DNA of 64,000 nucleotides, taken from positions 41,924-105,923 of the forward strand of contig CAZJGI010000004.1 of assembly GCA_964545315.1 (NCBI GenBank), given 5' to 3'. The stretch comes from JAAYJR01 sp964545315 (GTDB lineage: Bacteria > Bacteroidota > Bacteroidia > Bacteroidales > Prolixibacteraceae). Below are positions 26,693-36,508 of this stretch, piece after piece. The notes below the pieces were generated by a model that saw only the letters and a program-made list of their open reading frames with translations, was not told the DNA's origin and did no database searches. A program made the position numbers and the translations under genes. Positions within the stretch are counted from its first letter, which is position 1; the number at the start of each line of letters is the position of its first letter.

Positions 26693-29401
26693 TCAGCCTT
26701 TTTTTACATTTGCCAGTGCAGCAGCTACACGTGCAATTGGCACGCGATATGGTGAGCAGCTTACATAATCCATATTTACGCTGTCGCAGAACATTACAGA
26801 AGAAGGTTCTCCTCCGTGTTCACCACATATACCGATTTTGAGGCCTGGTTTCACGCTACGTCCTTTTTCCACACCCATCCTGACTAATTGTCCTACACCT
26901 TCCTGATCGAGTATCTGGAACGGATCATTTTTCAGGATTCCTTTTTCCATGTATACAGGCAGGAATTTGCCGGCATCATCCCTTGAATATCCGAAGGTCA
27001 TCTGTGTAAGGTCATTTGTTCCGAATGAGAAAAAGTCGGCTACCTCAGCTACATCGTCAGCTGTTATAGCTGCACGCGGAACTTCGATCATAGTACCTAC
27101 CAGGTAATCAATTTCAGTTCCTTTTTCCTCAAATACTTTTTTCGCTGTTTCATTGATTATGTCAGCCTGTAACTTGAGCTCTTTAACAGTTCCGATAAGC
27201 GGGACCATAATTTCCGGACGGGCATCAACGCCATTTTGTTTCAGTTCAACAGCAGCTTCGATGATAGCCCTTGCCTGCATTTCTGTGATTTCAGGATATG
27301 TATTTCCGAGACGGCAGCCTCTGTGGCCTAACATTGGATTGAATTCGTGGAGGTCATCAACCAGTGATTTAACCTCTTCCGGGGTAATACCCATTTCCTC
27401 AGCCATTTCTTTTTGGTTTTCGGGTTCATGAGGAACAAATTCGTGCAGAGGCGGGTCAAGTAATCTTATAGTTACTCCATAGCCGGCCATTGCTTCGAGA
27501 ATACCTTTGAAGTCTTCACGCTGATAAGGCAATAATTTATCCAAAGCTTTACGTCTTTCTGTTTCGTTTTTCGCAAGTATCATTTCACGCATAGCTTTTA
27601 TCCTGCTACCTTCGAAGAACATATGTTCTGTGCGGCAGAGGCCTATACCTTTAGCACCAAAATTTCTTGCAACTATTGCATCATTAGGGGTATCTGCATT
27701 AGTACGAACACTCATCCTGGTAAATTTGTCGGCAAGGTCCATGATCTTTCCAAAGTCACCACTTAAATCGGGATTTTTGGTTGTGATTTTACCATCATAC
27801 ACTTTTCCGGTTGAGCCATCAAGCGATATCCAGTCACCCTCTTGAAATTCCGCCCCGTCGATAGTCATTACACGGGTTTTATAGTTTATTTTCACTGCTC
27901 CGGCTCCTGAAACGCAGCATTTTCCCATGCCACGTGCAACAACAGCAGCATGCGATGTCATACCTCCACGGGCTGTCAGGATTCCTTTTGCTATATGCAT
28001 TCCTTCAAGGTCTTCAGGTGATGTTTCAACACGTACAAGGATAGAAGCATCATATTTATTTGCTTCATCGGCAAAGAAAACTACCTGTCCTGTCGCCGCA
28101 CCCGGAGATGCCGGTAATCCTTTTGCAATCTCTTTTGCAGCTTTAAGGGCTGCGGGAACAAAAACAGGGTGAAGTAATTCATCCAGTTTGTTGGGATCAA
28201 TTCTCGAAAGAGCTGTTTTTTCATCTATTTTGCCATCTTCAAGCATATCCACGGCAATTTTTACCATTGCTGCGCCTGTGCGTTTTCCGTTACGGGTTTG
28301 CAGAAGCCATAGTTTTCCTTCCTGAATGGTAAATTCGAGGTCCTGCATGTCTCTGTAATGGTCTTCAAGCTTTTGCTGGGTAGTATCCAGTTGCTTATAT
28401 ATCTCAGGCATAGCTTCTTCAAGAGATGGATATTTTGATGCTCTCTCTTCTTCACTTATCCCCTGGAGAACTGCCCATCTTTTTGAACCTTCAAGGGTGA
28501 TTGACTGAGGTGTACGTATACCGGCAACTACATCTTCTCCCTGTGCATTGATAAGATATTCACCGTTAAAAATATCCTCTCCTGTCGCTGCGTCACGGGT
28601 GAATGCAACCCCTGTTGCTGAACTTTCGCCCATATTTCCAAATACCATAGCCTGTACGTTCACTGCTGTGCCCCATTCATCAGGAATTTGTTCAAGACGG
28701 CGGTATACTTTAGCACGTGGATTATTCCAACTGTTAAATACTGCAGCGACCGATCCCCAGAGCTGTTCCCACGGATCTGTTGGAAAGTCTTTCCCTGTCA
28801 CTTTTTTAACAGCAGATTTAAACCTTTTAACCAACTCCTGAAGGTCTTCAGTTGTGAATTCAGTATCGAGTTCAATTCCTTTTTCTTCTTTTAACTGATC
28901 AATTATTTCTTCAAACGGATCATGTTCTTCCTTGCTTGCAGGTTTCATATCCATTACCACATCTCCATACATCTGAACAAACCTGCGGTATGAATCCCAG
29001 GCAAAACGCGAATTACCGGATTTTTTTGAGATTGTATCAACAGCAACATCGTTCATTCCAAGGTTCAGAACTGTATCCATCATACCAGGCATAGAGGCCC
29101 TGGCACCTGACCGTACAGATAGAAGGCACGGATTGTCTTTATCACCGAATTTTGTACCGGTTAATTTTTCTACCAGGTTAACAGCAGCTTCAACTTCAGG
29201 TTTAATAATATCGAAAGTCTTTTCCTGCCCTTGTTCGTTGTACATTGTACATACTTCTGTTGTAATAGTAAAACCGGGTGGTACAGGAACACCTATAAGA
29301 TTCATCTCAGCAAGGTTGGCCCCTTTCCCTCCCAACAGGTTTTTCATATTAGCTTTCCCTTCAGCCTTACCACCACCGAAGGTATAAACATATTTTGCCA
29401 T
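26693..29401 (-). CDS. ppdK: pyruvate, phosphate dikinase
   Basis: PPDK (902 residues) interconverts PEP + AMP + PPi and pyruvate + ATP + Pi. The order is an N-terminal ATP-grasp domain (GGGKAEGKANMKNLLGGKGANLAEM at the start), the phosphohistidine domain with GGMTSHAAVVARGMG (His484) and the C-terminal TIM barrel with GTNDLTQMTFG and CGEHGG (Cys-Gly-Glu-His). Length and motifs are complete. With the membrane pyrophosphatase at 40970 it suggests PPi-linked glycolysis or gluconeogenesis. It is monocistronic, converging with the decarboxylase; a -7-like box is found upstream at 29460. Confidence 0.97.
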   Translation of the reverse strand: MAKYVYTFGGGKAEGKANMKNLLGGKGANLAEMNLIGVPVPPGFTITTEVCTMYNEQGQEKTFDIIKPEVEAAVNLVEKLTGTKFGDKDNPCLLSVRSGARASMPGMMDTVLNLGMNDVAVDTISKKSGNSRFAWDSYRRFVQMYGDVVMDMKPASKEEHDPFEEIIDQLKEEKGIELDTEFTTEDLQELVKRFKSAVKKVTGKDFPTDPWEQLWGSVAAVFNSWNNPRAKVYRRLEQIPDEWGTAVNVQAMVFGNMGESSATGVAFTRDAATGEDIFNGEYLINAQGEDVVAGIRTPQSITLEGSKRWAVLQGISEEERASKYPSLEEAMPEIYKQLDTTQQKLEDHYRDMQDLEFTIQEGKLWLLQTRNGKRTGAAMVKIAVDMLEDGKIDEKTALSRIDPNKLDELLHPVFVPAALKAAKEIAKGLPASPGAATGQVVFFADEANKYDASILVRVETSPEDLEGMHIAKGILTARGGMTSHAAVVARGMGKCCVSGAGAVKINYKTRVMTIDGAEFQEGDWISLDGSTGKVYDGKITTKNPDLSGDFGKIMDLADKFTRMSVRTNADTPNDAIVARNFGAKGIGLCRTEHMFFEGSRIKAMREMILAKNETERRKALDKLLPYQREDFKGILEAMAGYGVTIRLLDPPLHEFVPHEPENQKEMAEEMGITPEEVKSLVDDLHEFNPMLGHRGCRLGNTYPEITEMQARAIIEAAVELKQNGVDARPEIMVPLIGTVKELKLQADIINETAKKVFEEKGTEIDYLVGTMIEVPRAAITADDVAEVADFFSFGTNDLTQMTFGYSRDDAGKFLPVYMEKGILKNDPFQILDQEGVGQLVRMGVEKGRSVKPGLKIGICGEHGGEPSSVMFCDSVNMDYVSCSPYRVPIARVAAALANVKKG

Positions 29402-29459
29402 AATTATTCTTTTAAGTTATTAATAGTGTAAAATAATTTTCTTTATAACTGTTTATTTT

Positions 29460-29467
29460 CAAAGGTA
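29460..29467 (-). promoter_or_regulatory. candidate -7 box of ppdK
   Basis: Minus-strand TACCTTTG matches TAnnTTTG about 60 bases before the ppdK start. No -33 TTG occurs at the normal distance. The remaining divergent interval up to clpB (29468-29805) shows no gene; it is AT-rich. Confidence 0.4.
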
Positions 29468-29805
29468 TTATAAGGTTACGTGCCTGTTTTTAAAATGATA
29501 AAAATAATCTTTGAACCTTCTAATAATTCAGGGGTGCAAAAGTAATCTTATTTTTTGATAATTGAAACTTTTTTGACCTGTTACTGATACTAACATCAAC
29601 GTTAACATTTTTGTTTTAATTATCTTAACATTGAATCGCTTGAGATGAAGTCTGAAATTACCTTAAATGATGTTAAATTATTTTTCAATAAAAATTTTGC
29701 TTCTGAAAGCGGGTTTAAATTAAACCGTTAATTGTTGCCGGCTGTCAAAAAATCACCCGGCTGCACCGTAACCGCAATTTTTTCATATAAAAAACAAGCT
29801 GAAAA

Positions 29806-29834
29806 GGACATAATGTCCATTTATAAAAAATGGA
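29806..29834. promoter_or_regulatory. two adjoining dyads upstream of clpB, possible operator
   Basis: GGACAT-A-ATGTCC (29806-29818) is a perfect 6-1-6 palindrome. It adjoins TCCATTT-N5-AAATGGA (29816-29834), and the two share TCC. They lie 40-70 bases before the clpB start, a position suited to a repressor site or a structured leader. No CIRCE element or sigma-32-type promoter was recognised. Confidence 0.35.
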
Positions 29835-29875
29835 TTGCTGTTTGATAATGTAATCATAATAAAAATGAATAGGTT

Positions 29876-32464
29876 ATGAATCTTAATAATTTTACGATAA
29901 AAGCACAGGAAGCTATACAAAATGCTTTTCAGATCGCAGGTGCTAATAACCAGCAGGCATTGGAAACCGGCCATATTTTAAAAGGGTTGATAAATTCTGC
30001 GGAGAATATTTTGGAGTTCATTCTGAAAAAGATGGAGGTCAATATACCTGTATTCAGAAGGGCGCTGGATAAGATTATTGAATCCTATCCAAAGGTTACC
30101 GGCGCTGAGCAGTATTTATCATCCTCCTCGAATATGGTTTTACAAAAATCCCTGGCCCTTGCTCAGGAAATGGGAGATCAGTTTGTATCTGTTGAACACA
30201 TCTTACTGGCCTTACCGGAGGCTAATGATACTGTCTCAAGGCTTATGAAAGATAGCGGTATGAGCAGAAATGACATGCAAAAAGCAATTCAGGAACTCAG
30301 AAAGGGTTCGAAAGTAGACAGTCAGACAGCAGAGGACCGTTTTAATTCACTCAACAGGTTTGCCTTAAATTTAAATGAAAGGGCCCGCTCCGGAAAGCTT
30401 GATCCAGTTATTGGCAGGGATGATGAGATAAGACGGCTGTTGCAGATTCTTTCCCGCAGGACAAAAAACAATCCTCTTCTCATTGGCGATCCGGGTACCG
30501 GCAAAACAGCAATTGCTGAAGGATTAGCCCAAAGGATAGTGAGAGGTGATGTGCCTGAAAATTTGAAATCAAAACAGGTTTTTTCTCTCGATATGGGAGC
30601 CCTGATAGCAGGTGCCAAGTATAAGGGGGAATTTGAAGAACGTTTGAAGGCTGTTGTCCATGAAGTGGTACACTCAAATGAAGAGGTCATTCTTTTTATA
30701 GATGAGATACATACTCTTGTGGGGGCAGGGAAAAGCGAAGGGGCAATGGATGCAGCAAATATTCTTAAACCGGCTCTTGCCAGGGGAGAGTTGAGGGCAA
30801 TTGGCGCAACAACTTTTGGTGAGTACCAAAAATATTTTGAGAAGGATAAAGCCCTGGAGCGCAGATTCCAGGTCGTTCATGTGGATGAACCCGATACACT
30901 CAGCGCAATATCTATTCTGCGCGGTATTAAAGAACGATATGAGAACCACCATAGGGTAAGAATAAAAGATGATGCTATTATTGCGGCAGTGGAACTTTCG
31001 CAAAGGTATATCTCCGACAGGTTTTTGCCTGACAAGGCAATAGACCTTATGGATGAAGCGGCTGCAAAATTGAGACTCGAAATGGATTCCATACCCGAAG
31101 AGCTTGATGAAATAGAACGCAGGATAAAACAACTGGAAATAGAACGTGAAGCAATAAAAAGAGAAAAAGATGAGAAGAAACTGGCGTCCCTGAACGAGGA
31201 AATATCCAATCTTAAGGAGGAGAGGTCAAAACTGCGCGCAAGATGGCAGAGCGAAAAGTCTGTCATTGAAGCAATTCAAAAGAAAAAATCTGAGATTGAA
31301 AATTACCGGATAGAATCGGAAGAGGCTGAAAGACAAGGATGGTATGAAAAGGTAGCTGAACTGAGATATGGTAAGATAAAAGAGGCCGAAAATGAAATTC
31401 TGCGACTTCAGGAGGAACTGAATAAGATGAAAGAGGGAGACAGCTTGATTAAGGAAGAGGTTGATGCTGAAGATATTGCAGAAGTGGTCTCACGATGGAC
31501 AGGGATTCCGGTTTCAAAAATGCTGCAAAGTGAACGTGAAAAGCTGTTGCAAATGGAGGAGGAATTACATAAAAGAGTGATTGGACAGGATGAAGCTATA
31601 GCTGCTGTCTCTGATGCTGTGCGCAGAAGCAGGGCGGGGTTGCAGGATGAAAAAAAGCCGATAGGCTCATTCATATTCCTGGGATCTACAGGTGTAGGAA
31701 AAACTGAACTGGCAAAAGCACTGGCTGAATACCTTTTTAATGATGAAAATATGATCACCAGAATTGACATGTCAGAATACCAGGAAAAATTCTCCGTGAC
31801 CAGACTTATCGGCAGCCCACCGGGATATGTGGGATACGATGAGGGTGGACAATTGACTGAGGCCGTGAGACATAAACCATATTCAGTGGTACTTTTTGAC
31901 GAAATAGAAAAGGCCCATCCCGATGTTTATAATGTTCTTCTGCAGGTGCTCGACGATGGGCGGCTTACAGATAACAAGGGAAGAACAGTAAATTTTAAGA
32001 ATACAATTATTATAATGACTTCAAACCTGGGATCCCATCTTATTCAGGAAAGTATGGAATATATTGATCCGGAAAACCAGGTTGAAATTATGGAGGATAT
32101 ACGCGGTAAACTTTTAGAGCTTCTGAGAAAGACTATCCGTCCTGAATTTCTTAACAGAATCGATGAAACAATAGTTTTTACACCCCTTTCAAGGGATGAT
32201 ATTAATAAAATTGTTAAACTTCAGTTTAATCAGGTAGTTAAGCGTCTGTCCGGGACAGATTTGAAGATAACTATTACCGATTCAGCTGTTAACCTGCTGG
32301 CAAAACTGGGATATGATCCTCATTTCGGTGCAAGACCTGTCAAGAGAATACTTCAGAGATATGTTCTGAATGAACTGTCAAGAAGGATACTTGCCGGCTT
32401 CGTTGATAAATCAAAACCTATACAAATAGATACTGAAGAAGAGAATTTGGTCTTTAGAAATTAG
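29876..32464 (+). CDS. clpB: ATP-dependent disaggregase ClpB
   Basis: ClpB (862 residues) resolubilises aggregated proteins with the DnaK system. It has the N-terminal Clp repeat domain (about 1-145), AAA+ domain 1 with Walker A GDPGTGKTA (204-212) and Walker B VILFIDEIH, and the ClpB-specific coiled-coil middle domain (about 405-525). AAA+ domain 2 has Walker A GSTGVGKTE (603-611) and VVLFDEIEKAHPDV. The middle domain and the lack of an IGF loop separate it from ClpA/ClpC. It overlaps the convergent HPt gene by 4 bases. Heat-shock regulation is expected; paired dyads are seen upstream. Confidence 0.97.
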   Translation: MNLNNFTIKAQEAIQNAFQIAGANNQQALETGHILKGLINSAENILEFILKKMEVNIPVFRRALDKIIESYPKVTGAEQYLSSSSNMVLQKSLALAQEMGDQFVSVEHILLALPEANDTVSRLMKDSGMSRNDMQKAIQELRKGSKVDSQTAEDRFNSLNRFALNLNERARSGKLDPVIGRDDEIRRLLQILSRRTKNNPLLIGDPGTGKTAIAEGLAQRIVRGDVPENLKSKQVFSLDMGALIAGAKYKGEFEERLKAVVHEVVHSNEEVILFIDEIHTLVGAGKSEGAMDAANILKPALARGELRAIGATTFGEYQKYFEKDKALERRFQVVHVDEPDTLSAISILRGIKERYENHHRVRIKDDAIIAAVELSQRYISDRFLPDKAIDLMDEAAAKLRLEMDSIPEELDEIERRIKQLEIEREAIKREKDEKKLASLNEEISNLKEERSKLRARWQSEKSVIEAIQKKKSEIENYRIESEEAERQGWYEKVAELRYGKIKEAENEILRLQEELNKMKEGDSLIKEEVDAEDIAEVVSRWTGIPVSKMLQSEREKLLQMEEELHKRVIGQDEAIAAVSDAVRRSRAGLQDEKKPIGSFIFLGSTGVGKTELAKALAEYLFNDENMITRIDMSEYQEKFSVTRLIGSPPGYVGYDEGGQLTEAVRHKPYSVVLFDEIEKAHPDVYNVLLQVLDDGRLTDNKGRTVNFKNTIIIMTSNLGSHLIQESMEYIDPENQVEIMEDIRGKLLELLRKTIRPEFLNRIDETIVFTPLSRDDINKIVKLQFNQVVKRLSGTDLKITITDSAVNLLAKLGYDPHFGARPVKRILQRYVLNELSRRILAGFVDKSKPIQIDTEEENLVFRN

Positions 32465-32817
32465 TCTGAAGCATTAATGTATTGTTCTAACTCCCTGCAT
32501 GCTTTTTTCAGGTCGTTTTCCACGTGATCTATTAAAGCGGGCAGGGAGTTGTCTTTGTTGTCACGTGCAATAATTTCTATCTGCTTTAATAAATTTCCGG
32601 TATCTTCCATTTCAAAAATAAGCGCTGATGATTTTGCAGTATGTGCCTCACGGCTCAGTTCCTCATATTTTTCTTCCTCCAGATATTTTCTCAGGTTAAC
32701 AATGAATTCAGGAACCTGCTTCAGAAACATGTTGATAATTTCATTCATAAAATCTTTGTTGCCGCTGCTTATTTCTTCGAGATAGTTTAATTTTACATAT
32801 TTTAATTTTTCATCCAT
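32461..32817 (-). CDS. HPt histidine phosphotransfer protein
   Basis: This 118-residue all-helical protein is a stand-alone HPt domain. The phosphorylatable His59 lies in REAHTAKSSA, the HxxKSS motif. HPt proteins relay phosphate between hybrid histidine kinases and response regulators. No kinase or ordinary response regulator gene is adjacent; the only receiver-like sequences in the window are in the protein at 37792. The ATG at 32817 is preferred over a TTG at 32844. It overlaps the end of clpB by 4 bases. Divergent from it lie a REPIN-like repeat and gcvT. Confidence 0.83.
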   Translation of the reverse strand: MDEKLKYVKLNYLEEISSGNKDFMNEIINMFLKQVPEFIVNLRKYLEEEKYEELSREAHTAKSSALIFEMEDTGNLLKQIEIIARDNKDNSLPALIDHVENDLKKACRELEQYINASD

Positions 32818-32988
32818 AGTATTGTCCCGTATATTGTTGTGCAAGTTAAGGTAAATAATTTAAAAAATATTAATCTAATATCTTATGAAAGATATTTTTT
32901 TGGTGGTGGTTTTTATCCTGGTTTAAATGGAATGCACTAAATTGGGGCTGCAAGAAACAAGGCGAAGGGAAGGAATTTATATTTGAAT

Positions 32989-33082
32989 CCGTGGGCTGAA
33001 GCCGACGGTAAAGGATAAGGTTCTTTTCAATGCAACCAAGCAGTTCAGAGCCTTATCCTTTGCCGTTCACTTCAGTGAACGG
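32989..33082. repeat. REPIN-like palindromic repeat (copy 2)
   Basis: The element has two 20-base palindromes at its ends (core GGCTGAAGCC at 32989-33008 and core TTCACTTCAGTGAA at 33063-33082) joined to inward-facing arms AAAGGATAAGG and CCTTATCCTTTG around a spacer of about 30 bases. The whole 94 bases can fold back on itself. It lies in the 321-base divergent interval between the HPt gene and gcvT, which holds no gene. Confidence 0.85.
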
Positions 33083-33138
33083 ATTAAGGCAATAGATCAG
33101 TAAAAGGTAATATTAAAAATAATTAATTTTTAGAGTAT

Positions 33139-34221
33139 ATGAAAACAACTGCATTAAATGAGGTTCACAAAAAAGCAGGAGCTAAAATGGTTGAATTTGC
33201 AGGCTTTGAGATGCCTGTTGAGTATAGTGGCATTATCGACGAACATCTGGCTGTCCGTAACAGAGTTGGGATATTTGATGTATCACATATGGGGGAGTTC
33301 ATGATAAAAGGGCCGGGCGCTCTTGATCTTATCAGTAAGGTTTGTTCCAACGATCCTGCCATTTTAATACCAGGCATGGCTCAATACACCTGTTTCCCTA
33401 ACGGTAAGGGAGGAATTGTGGATGACCTGCTGGTTTACTGTTTGGACAAAGAAAAATATTTAATGGTCGTAAATGCCTCCAATACTGACAAGGACTGGAA
33501 CTGGGTTGTCAGCCATAATTCATTTGATGCAAAACCGGAAAATATCTCTTCTTCTTTAAGCCAGATTGCTGTTCAGGGGCCGGACGCTATTAAGACATTG
33601 CAAAAACTTACGGATATTAACCTGTCGGAGATCAAGTCATATCATTTCGTAACGGGCAGCATAGCAGGCATTGATGATGTTATAATTTCTGCTACAGGCT
33701 ATACCGGATCAGGCGGATTTGAACTCTACTTTAAAAATAATGATGCACTAAATATCTGGAATTCAATAGTTGATGCAGGAATGGAATATGGTATTAAGCC
33801 TGCCGGGCTGGGTGCAAGGGATACTCTGCGGCTCGAGATGGGATATTGCCTTTACGGCAATGATATTGATGATGCTACATCTCCATTGGAAGCAGGTTTG
33901 GGATGGATTACAAAATTTAATGAAGGCAGGAATTTTATTGACCGCGATTTTCTTGAAAAACAAAAAAGTGAAGGGGTAAAGCGAAAATTGAGAGGATTTG
34001 TCCTGAAGGAGAGAGGAATTCCACGCCATGATTATGAAATCGTAAACACTGATAATATGGTTATAGGAAAAGTTACCTCAGGGACTATGTCCCCTTTGCT
34101 CAATAAGGGAATCGGGATGGGATATGTAGTCAGTGAATATTCTGCATTTGGCACATTGATTTGTATAAAGATCAGAAACAAATGCATTCCTGCTGAAATT
34201 GTAAAAATTCCGTTTGTTTGA
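33139..34221 (+). CDS. gcvT: glycine cleavage system T protein (aminomethyltransferase)
   Basis: GcvT (360 residues) releases ammonia from the aminomethylated H protein and passes the one-carbon unit to tetrahydrofolate. The opening TTALNEVHKKAGAKMVEFAGFEMPVEY, GIFDVSHMGEF near residue 43, SATGYTGSGGFELYF near 180 with the glutamate of folate binding, and ARDTLRLEMGYCLYGND near 225 are all typical. The other gcv genes are not in the window. It is near serC/serA, so glycine/serine one-carbon metabolism is grouped here, but it has a separate 154-base gap to serC. Confidence 0.96.
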   Translation: MKTTALNEVHKKAGAKMVEFAGFEMPVEYSGIIDEHLAVRNRVGIFDVSHMGEFMIKGPGALDLISKVCSNDPAILIPGMAQYTCFPNGKGGIVDDLLVYCLDKEKYLMVVNASNTDKDWNWVVSHNSFDAKPENISSSLSQIAVQGPDAIKTLQKLTDINLSEIKSYHFVTGSIAGIDDVIISATGYTGSGGFELYFKNNDALNIWNSIVDAGMEYGIKPAGLGARDTLRLEMGYCLYGNDIDDATSPLEAGLGWITKFNEGRNFIDRDFLEKQKSEGVKRKLRGFVLKERGIPRHDYEIVNTDNMVIGKVTSGTMSPLLNKGIGMGYVVSEYSAFGTLICIKIRNKCIPAEIVKIPFV

Positions 34222-34313
34222 TTAATGATCTTTCCTAAGATTAATTATTTATAATTTATTTTTTCATTCCAGGTAATTTTTTCATAAAAAAAATATTCTT
34301 AAGAAGAATCTGA

Positions 34314-34321
34314 TAATTTTG
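34314..34321 (+). promoter_or_regulatory. candidate -7 box of serC operon
   Basis: TAATTTTG matches TAnnTTTG and lies 55 bases before serC. The -33 element is not clear. The gap from 34222 to 34313 shows nothing else. Confidence 0.4.
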
Positions 34322-34375
34322 TCTATTCGAATATTCAATAAATCTATTTAATTAATTAAATAATACGTTATAATA

Positions 34376-35446
34376 ATGAAAAAACACAATTTTTATGCAG
34401 GGCCATCTATATTGCCCGAGTATACCAAGGAAAAGACAGCCGAAGCTACCATTAATTTTGCCGGAACAGGGCTTTCTGTTATGGAAGTTTCGCACAGGAG
34501 CAAGGAATTTGTTGCGGTAATGGAACAAGCCAGGGAACTTGTTAAAGAGTTGCTGCAGGTTCCTGCCGGATACTCTGTTTTATTGCTCCAGGGTGGGGCC
34601 AGCACTCAGTTTTTAATGGTCCCCTATAATTTAATGAAGAACAGATCAGCATATCTGAATACCGGTTCATGGGCATCAAAAGCTATCAAAGAAGCTAAAT
34701 TATTTGGAGAGGTTGTTGAAGTAGCTTCATCAAAAGATGCCAATTTTAATTATATACCAAAAAATTATACAGTCCCGGATGATGTAAGTTATTTTCATAT
34801 TACAACAAACAATACCATCTTTGGAACTGAGTTACTTACCGACCCCGATGTGAATGTTCCTTTGGCTGCCGATATGTCATCAGATATTTTCAGCCGTCCT
34901 GTTGATGTTTCCAAATATTCAGTAATTTATGCAGGCGCACAGAAAAACCTCGGCCCTTCAGGAGCTACCCTTATTATAGTTAAGGACGATGCCCTGGGTC
35001 AGGTCGACCGCCCTATACCTACTATACTCGATTACAAGGTACATATATCCAATGGATCTATGTTCAATACACCTGCTACACTTGCCGTATTCGGTTGCCT
35101 TCAAACGCTTAAGTGGTTAAAAGAAAAGGGAGGGGTTGATGCAATAGAAAAAATTAATATTGAAAAGGCAAATTTACTTTACGACGAACTTGACAGAAAC
35201 AAATTGTTTGTACCCACAGTAAAGAATGCAGAAGACAGGTCAAGAATGAATGTAACATTTGTAATGGCCCCCGAATATACAGAACTCGAAAAAGATTTTC
35301 TTGATTTTGCAACTCAGAAAGGGATGGTAGGAATCAAGGGACACCGCTCCGTCGGTGGGTTCAGGGCTTCTCTCTATAACGCTATGCCAATTGAAAGCGT
35401 CAAGGCATTGATCGAAACAATGCAGGATTTTGAAAAAAATAAATAA
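34376..35446 (+). CDS. serC: phosphoserine aminotransferase
   Basis: SerC (356 residues) makes 3-phosphoserine from 3-phosphohydroxypyruvate and glutamate using PLP. The opening HNFYAGPSILPEY, LLLQGGASTQFLMVPYNL near residue 70, the PLP lysine in YAGAQKNLGPSG near 195 and GHRSVGGFRASLYNAM near the C terminus are all present. It starts an apparent operon serC-serA-DUF1015, with 68 bases to serA. Confidence 0.97.
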   Translation: MKKHNFYAGPSILPEYTKEKTAEATINFAGTGLSVMEVSHRSKEFVAVMEQARELVKELLQVPAGYSVLLLQGGASTQFLMVPYNLMKNRSAYLNTGSWASKAIKEAKLFGEVVEVASSKDANFNYIPKNYTVPDDVSYFHITTNNTIFGTELLTDPDVNVPLAADMSSDIFSRPVDVSKYSVIYAGAQKNLGPSGATLIIVKDDALGQVDRPIPTILDYKVHISNGSMFNTPATLAVFGCLQTLKWLKEKGGVDAIEKINIEKANLLYDELDRNKLFVPTVKNAEDRSRMNVTFVMAPEYTELEKDFLDFATQKGMVGIKGHRSVGGFRASLYNAMPIESVKALIETMQDFEKNK

Positions 35447-35514
35447 TTTAATGCTGTATAGATGTATATTTGTTATAATGCTGAAATAAATCTGCATTAT
35501 AACAAATTCATGCT

Positions 35515-36441
35515 ATGAAGAAAGTATTAATTGCAACTGAAAAGCCTTTTGTACCGGATGCTATAGATAAAATCAAGAAGGTTTTTACAAAATCTTCTGA
35601 GCAATTTGATGTCAGATTGTTGGAAGAGTATAAGACACATGCTTATCTTCAGGAAGCTGTTTCTGATGCAGATGCATTGATCGTGCGCAGCGACAGGATT
35701 GACATGGAAGTTATCCATGCTGCCAAAAACCTTAAAATAGTGGTCAGGGCAGGTGCAGGATACGATAATATCGACATTGATACTGCCACAGCGTGTAAAG
35801 TGGTGGTAATGAATACGCCTGGTCAAAATTCAAATGCAGTTGCTGAACTGGCTATCGGTCTGGCTATATACGGAATAAGGGAGATGTTCAGCGGCCGGCC
35901 GGGAGGAGAGTTACAGGGCCGCACACTTGGACTTCATGGATTTGGATATGTTGCCCGAAATGTATTCAGGATAGCTAAGGCATTTGGAATGAAAGTCATC
36001 GTTTTTACGCGCTACAGTAAAAGCGCTGCAGTTGCCGCCGGCCTGAAGGTGACCGATTCGCTGGAAAAGCTCTACGGCAAAAGTGATATCGTATCAATTC
36101 ATGTACCAGCAAGAGGAGAACATATAGGCTCAGTAAGCTATGATGTGCTTAAGTATCTTAAAGAAAACGCAATATTGATAAATACTTCACGAAAAGAGGT
36201 AGTAAACGAGCAGGATCTTGTAAGGATCATGGAAGAGAAGCCAAATATTAAATATATGTCAGATATCAAACCTGATTGTGAAGATATATTTACAGAAAAA
36301 TTTCAGGGGCGTTTTTTCTTTACACCCAAAAAGGCAGGTGCACAAACTGCTGAAGCAAATACTAAAGCAGGAATAGCTGCTGCAGAACAGATAGTCAGGT
36401 TTTTCACGACAGGTGATTGTACTTACCAGGTTAATAAATAG
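35515..36441 (+). CDS. serA: D-3-phosphoglycerate dehydrogenase, Lys-type without ACT domain
   Basis: SerA (308 residues) oxidises 3-phosphoglycerate to 3-phosphohydroxypyruvate. It has the substrate domain, VVRAGAGYDNIDID near residue 80, a Rossmann motif LGLHGFGYVARNV near 140 and the Arg-containing INTSRKEVVNE near 223. The catalytic His found in most family members (TPHIAG) is replaced by Lys272 in TPKKAG, as in the short Bacteroidales and Entamoeba enzymes. There is no C-terminal ACT regulatory domain, so serine feedback through ACT is not expected. It sits between serC and the DUF1015 gene. Confidence 0.93.
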   Translation: MKKVLIATEKPFVPDAIDKIKKVFTKSSEQFDVRLLEEYKTHAYLQEAVSDADALIVRSDRIDMEVIHAAKNLKIVVRAGAGYDNIDIDTATACKVVVMNTPGQNSNAVAELAIGLAIYGIREMFSGRPGGELQGRTLGLHGFGYVARNVFRIAKAFGMKVIVFTRYSKSAAVAAGLKVTDSLEKLYGKSDIVSIHVPARGEHIGSVSYDVLKYLKENAILINTSRKEVVNEQDLVRIMEEKPNIKYMSDIKPDCEDIFTEKFQGRFFFTPKKAGAQTAEANTKAGIAAAEQIVRFFTTGDCTYQVNK

Positions 36442-36508
36442 ATCACAATTCTGGTCAAAACAGGATTATTTTTTGAACGATAATTGTTTTTTTTTTAAAA
36501 TAGATTTT

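Noticed and set aside
30322..31266. Several minus-strand frames opposite clpB
   Set aside because: They are shadows of the clpB codons without domains or start signals.
36413..36508. Upstream start of the DUF1015 gene inside serA
   Set aside because: The added residues are not like the family, and the conserved N terminus begins at 36509.
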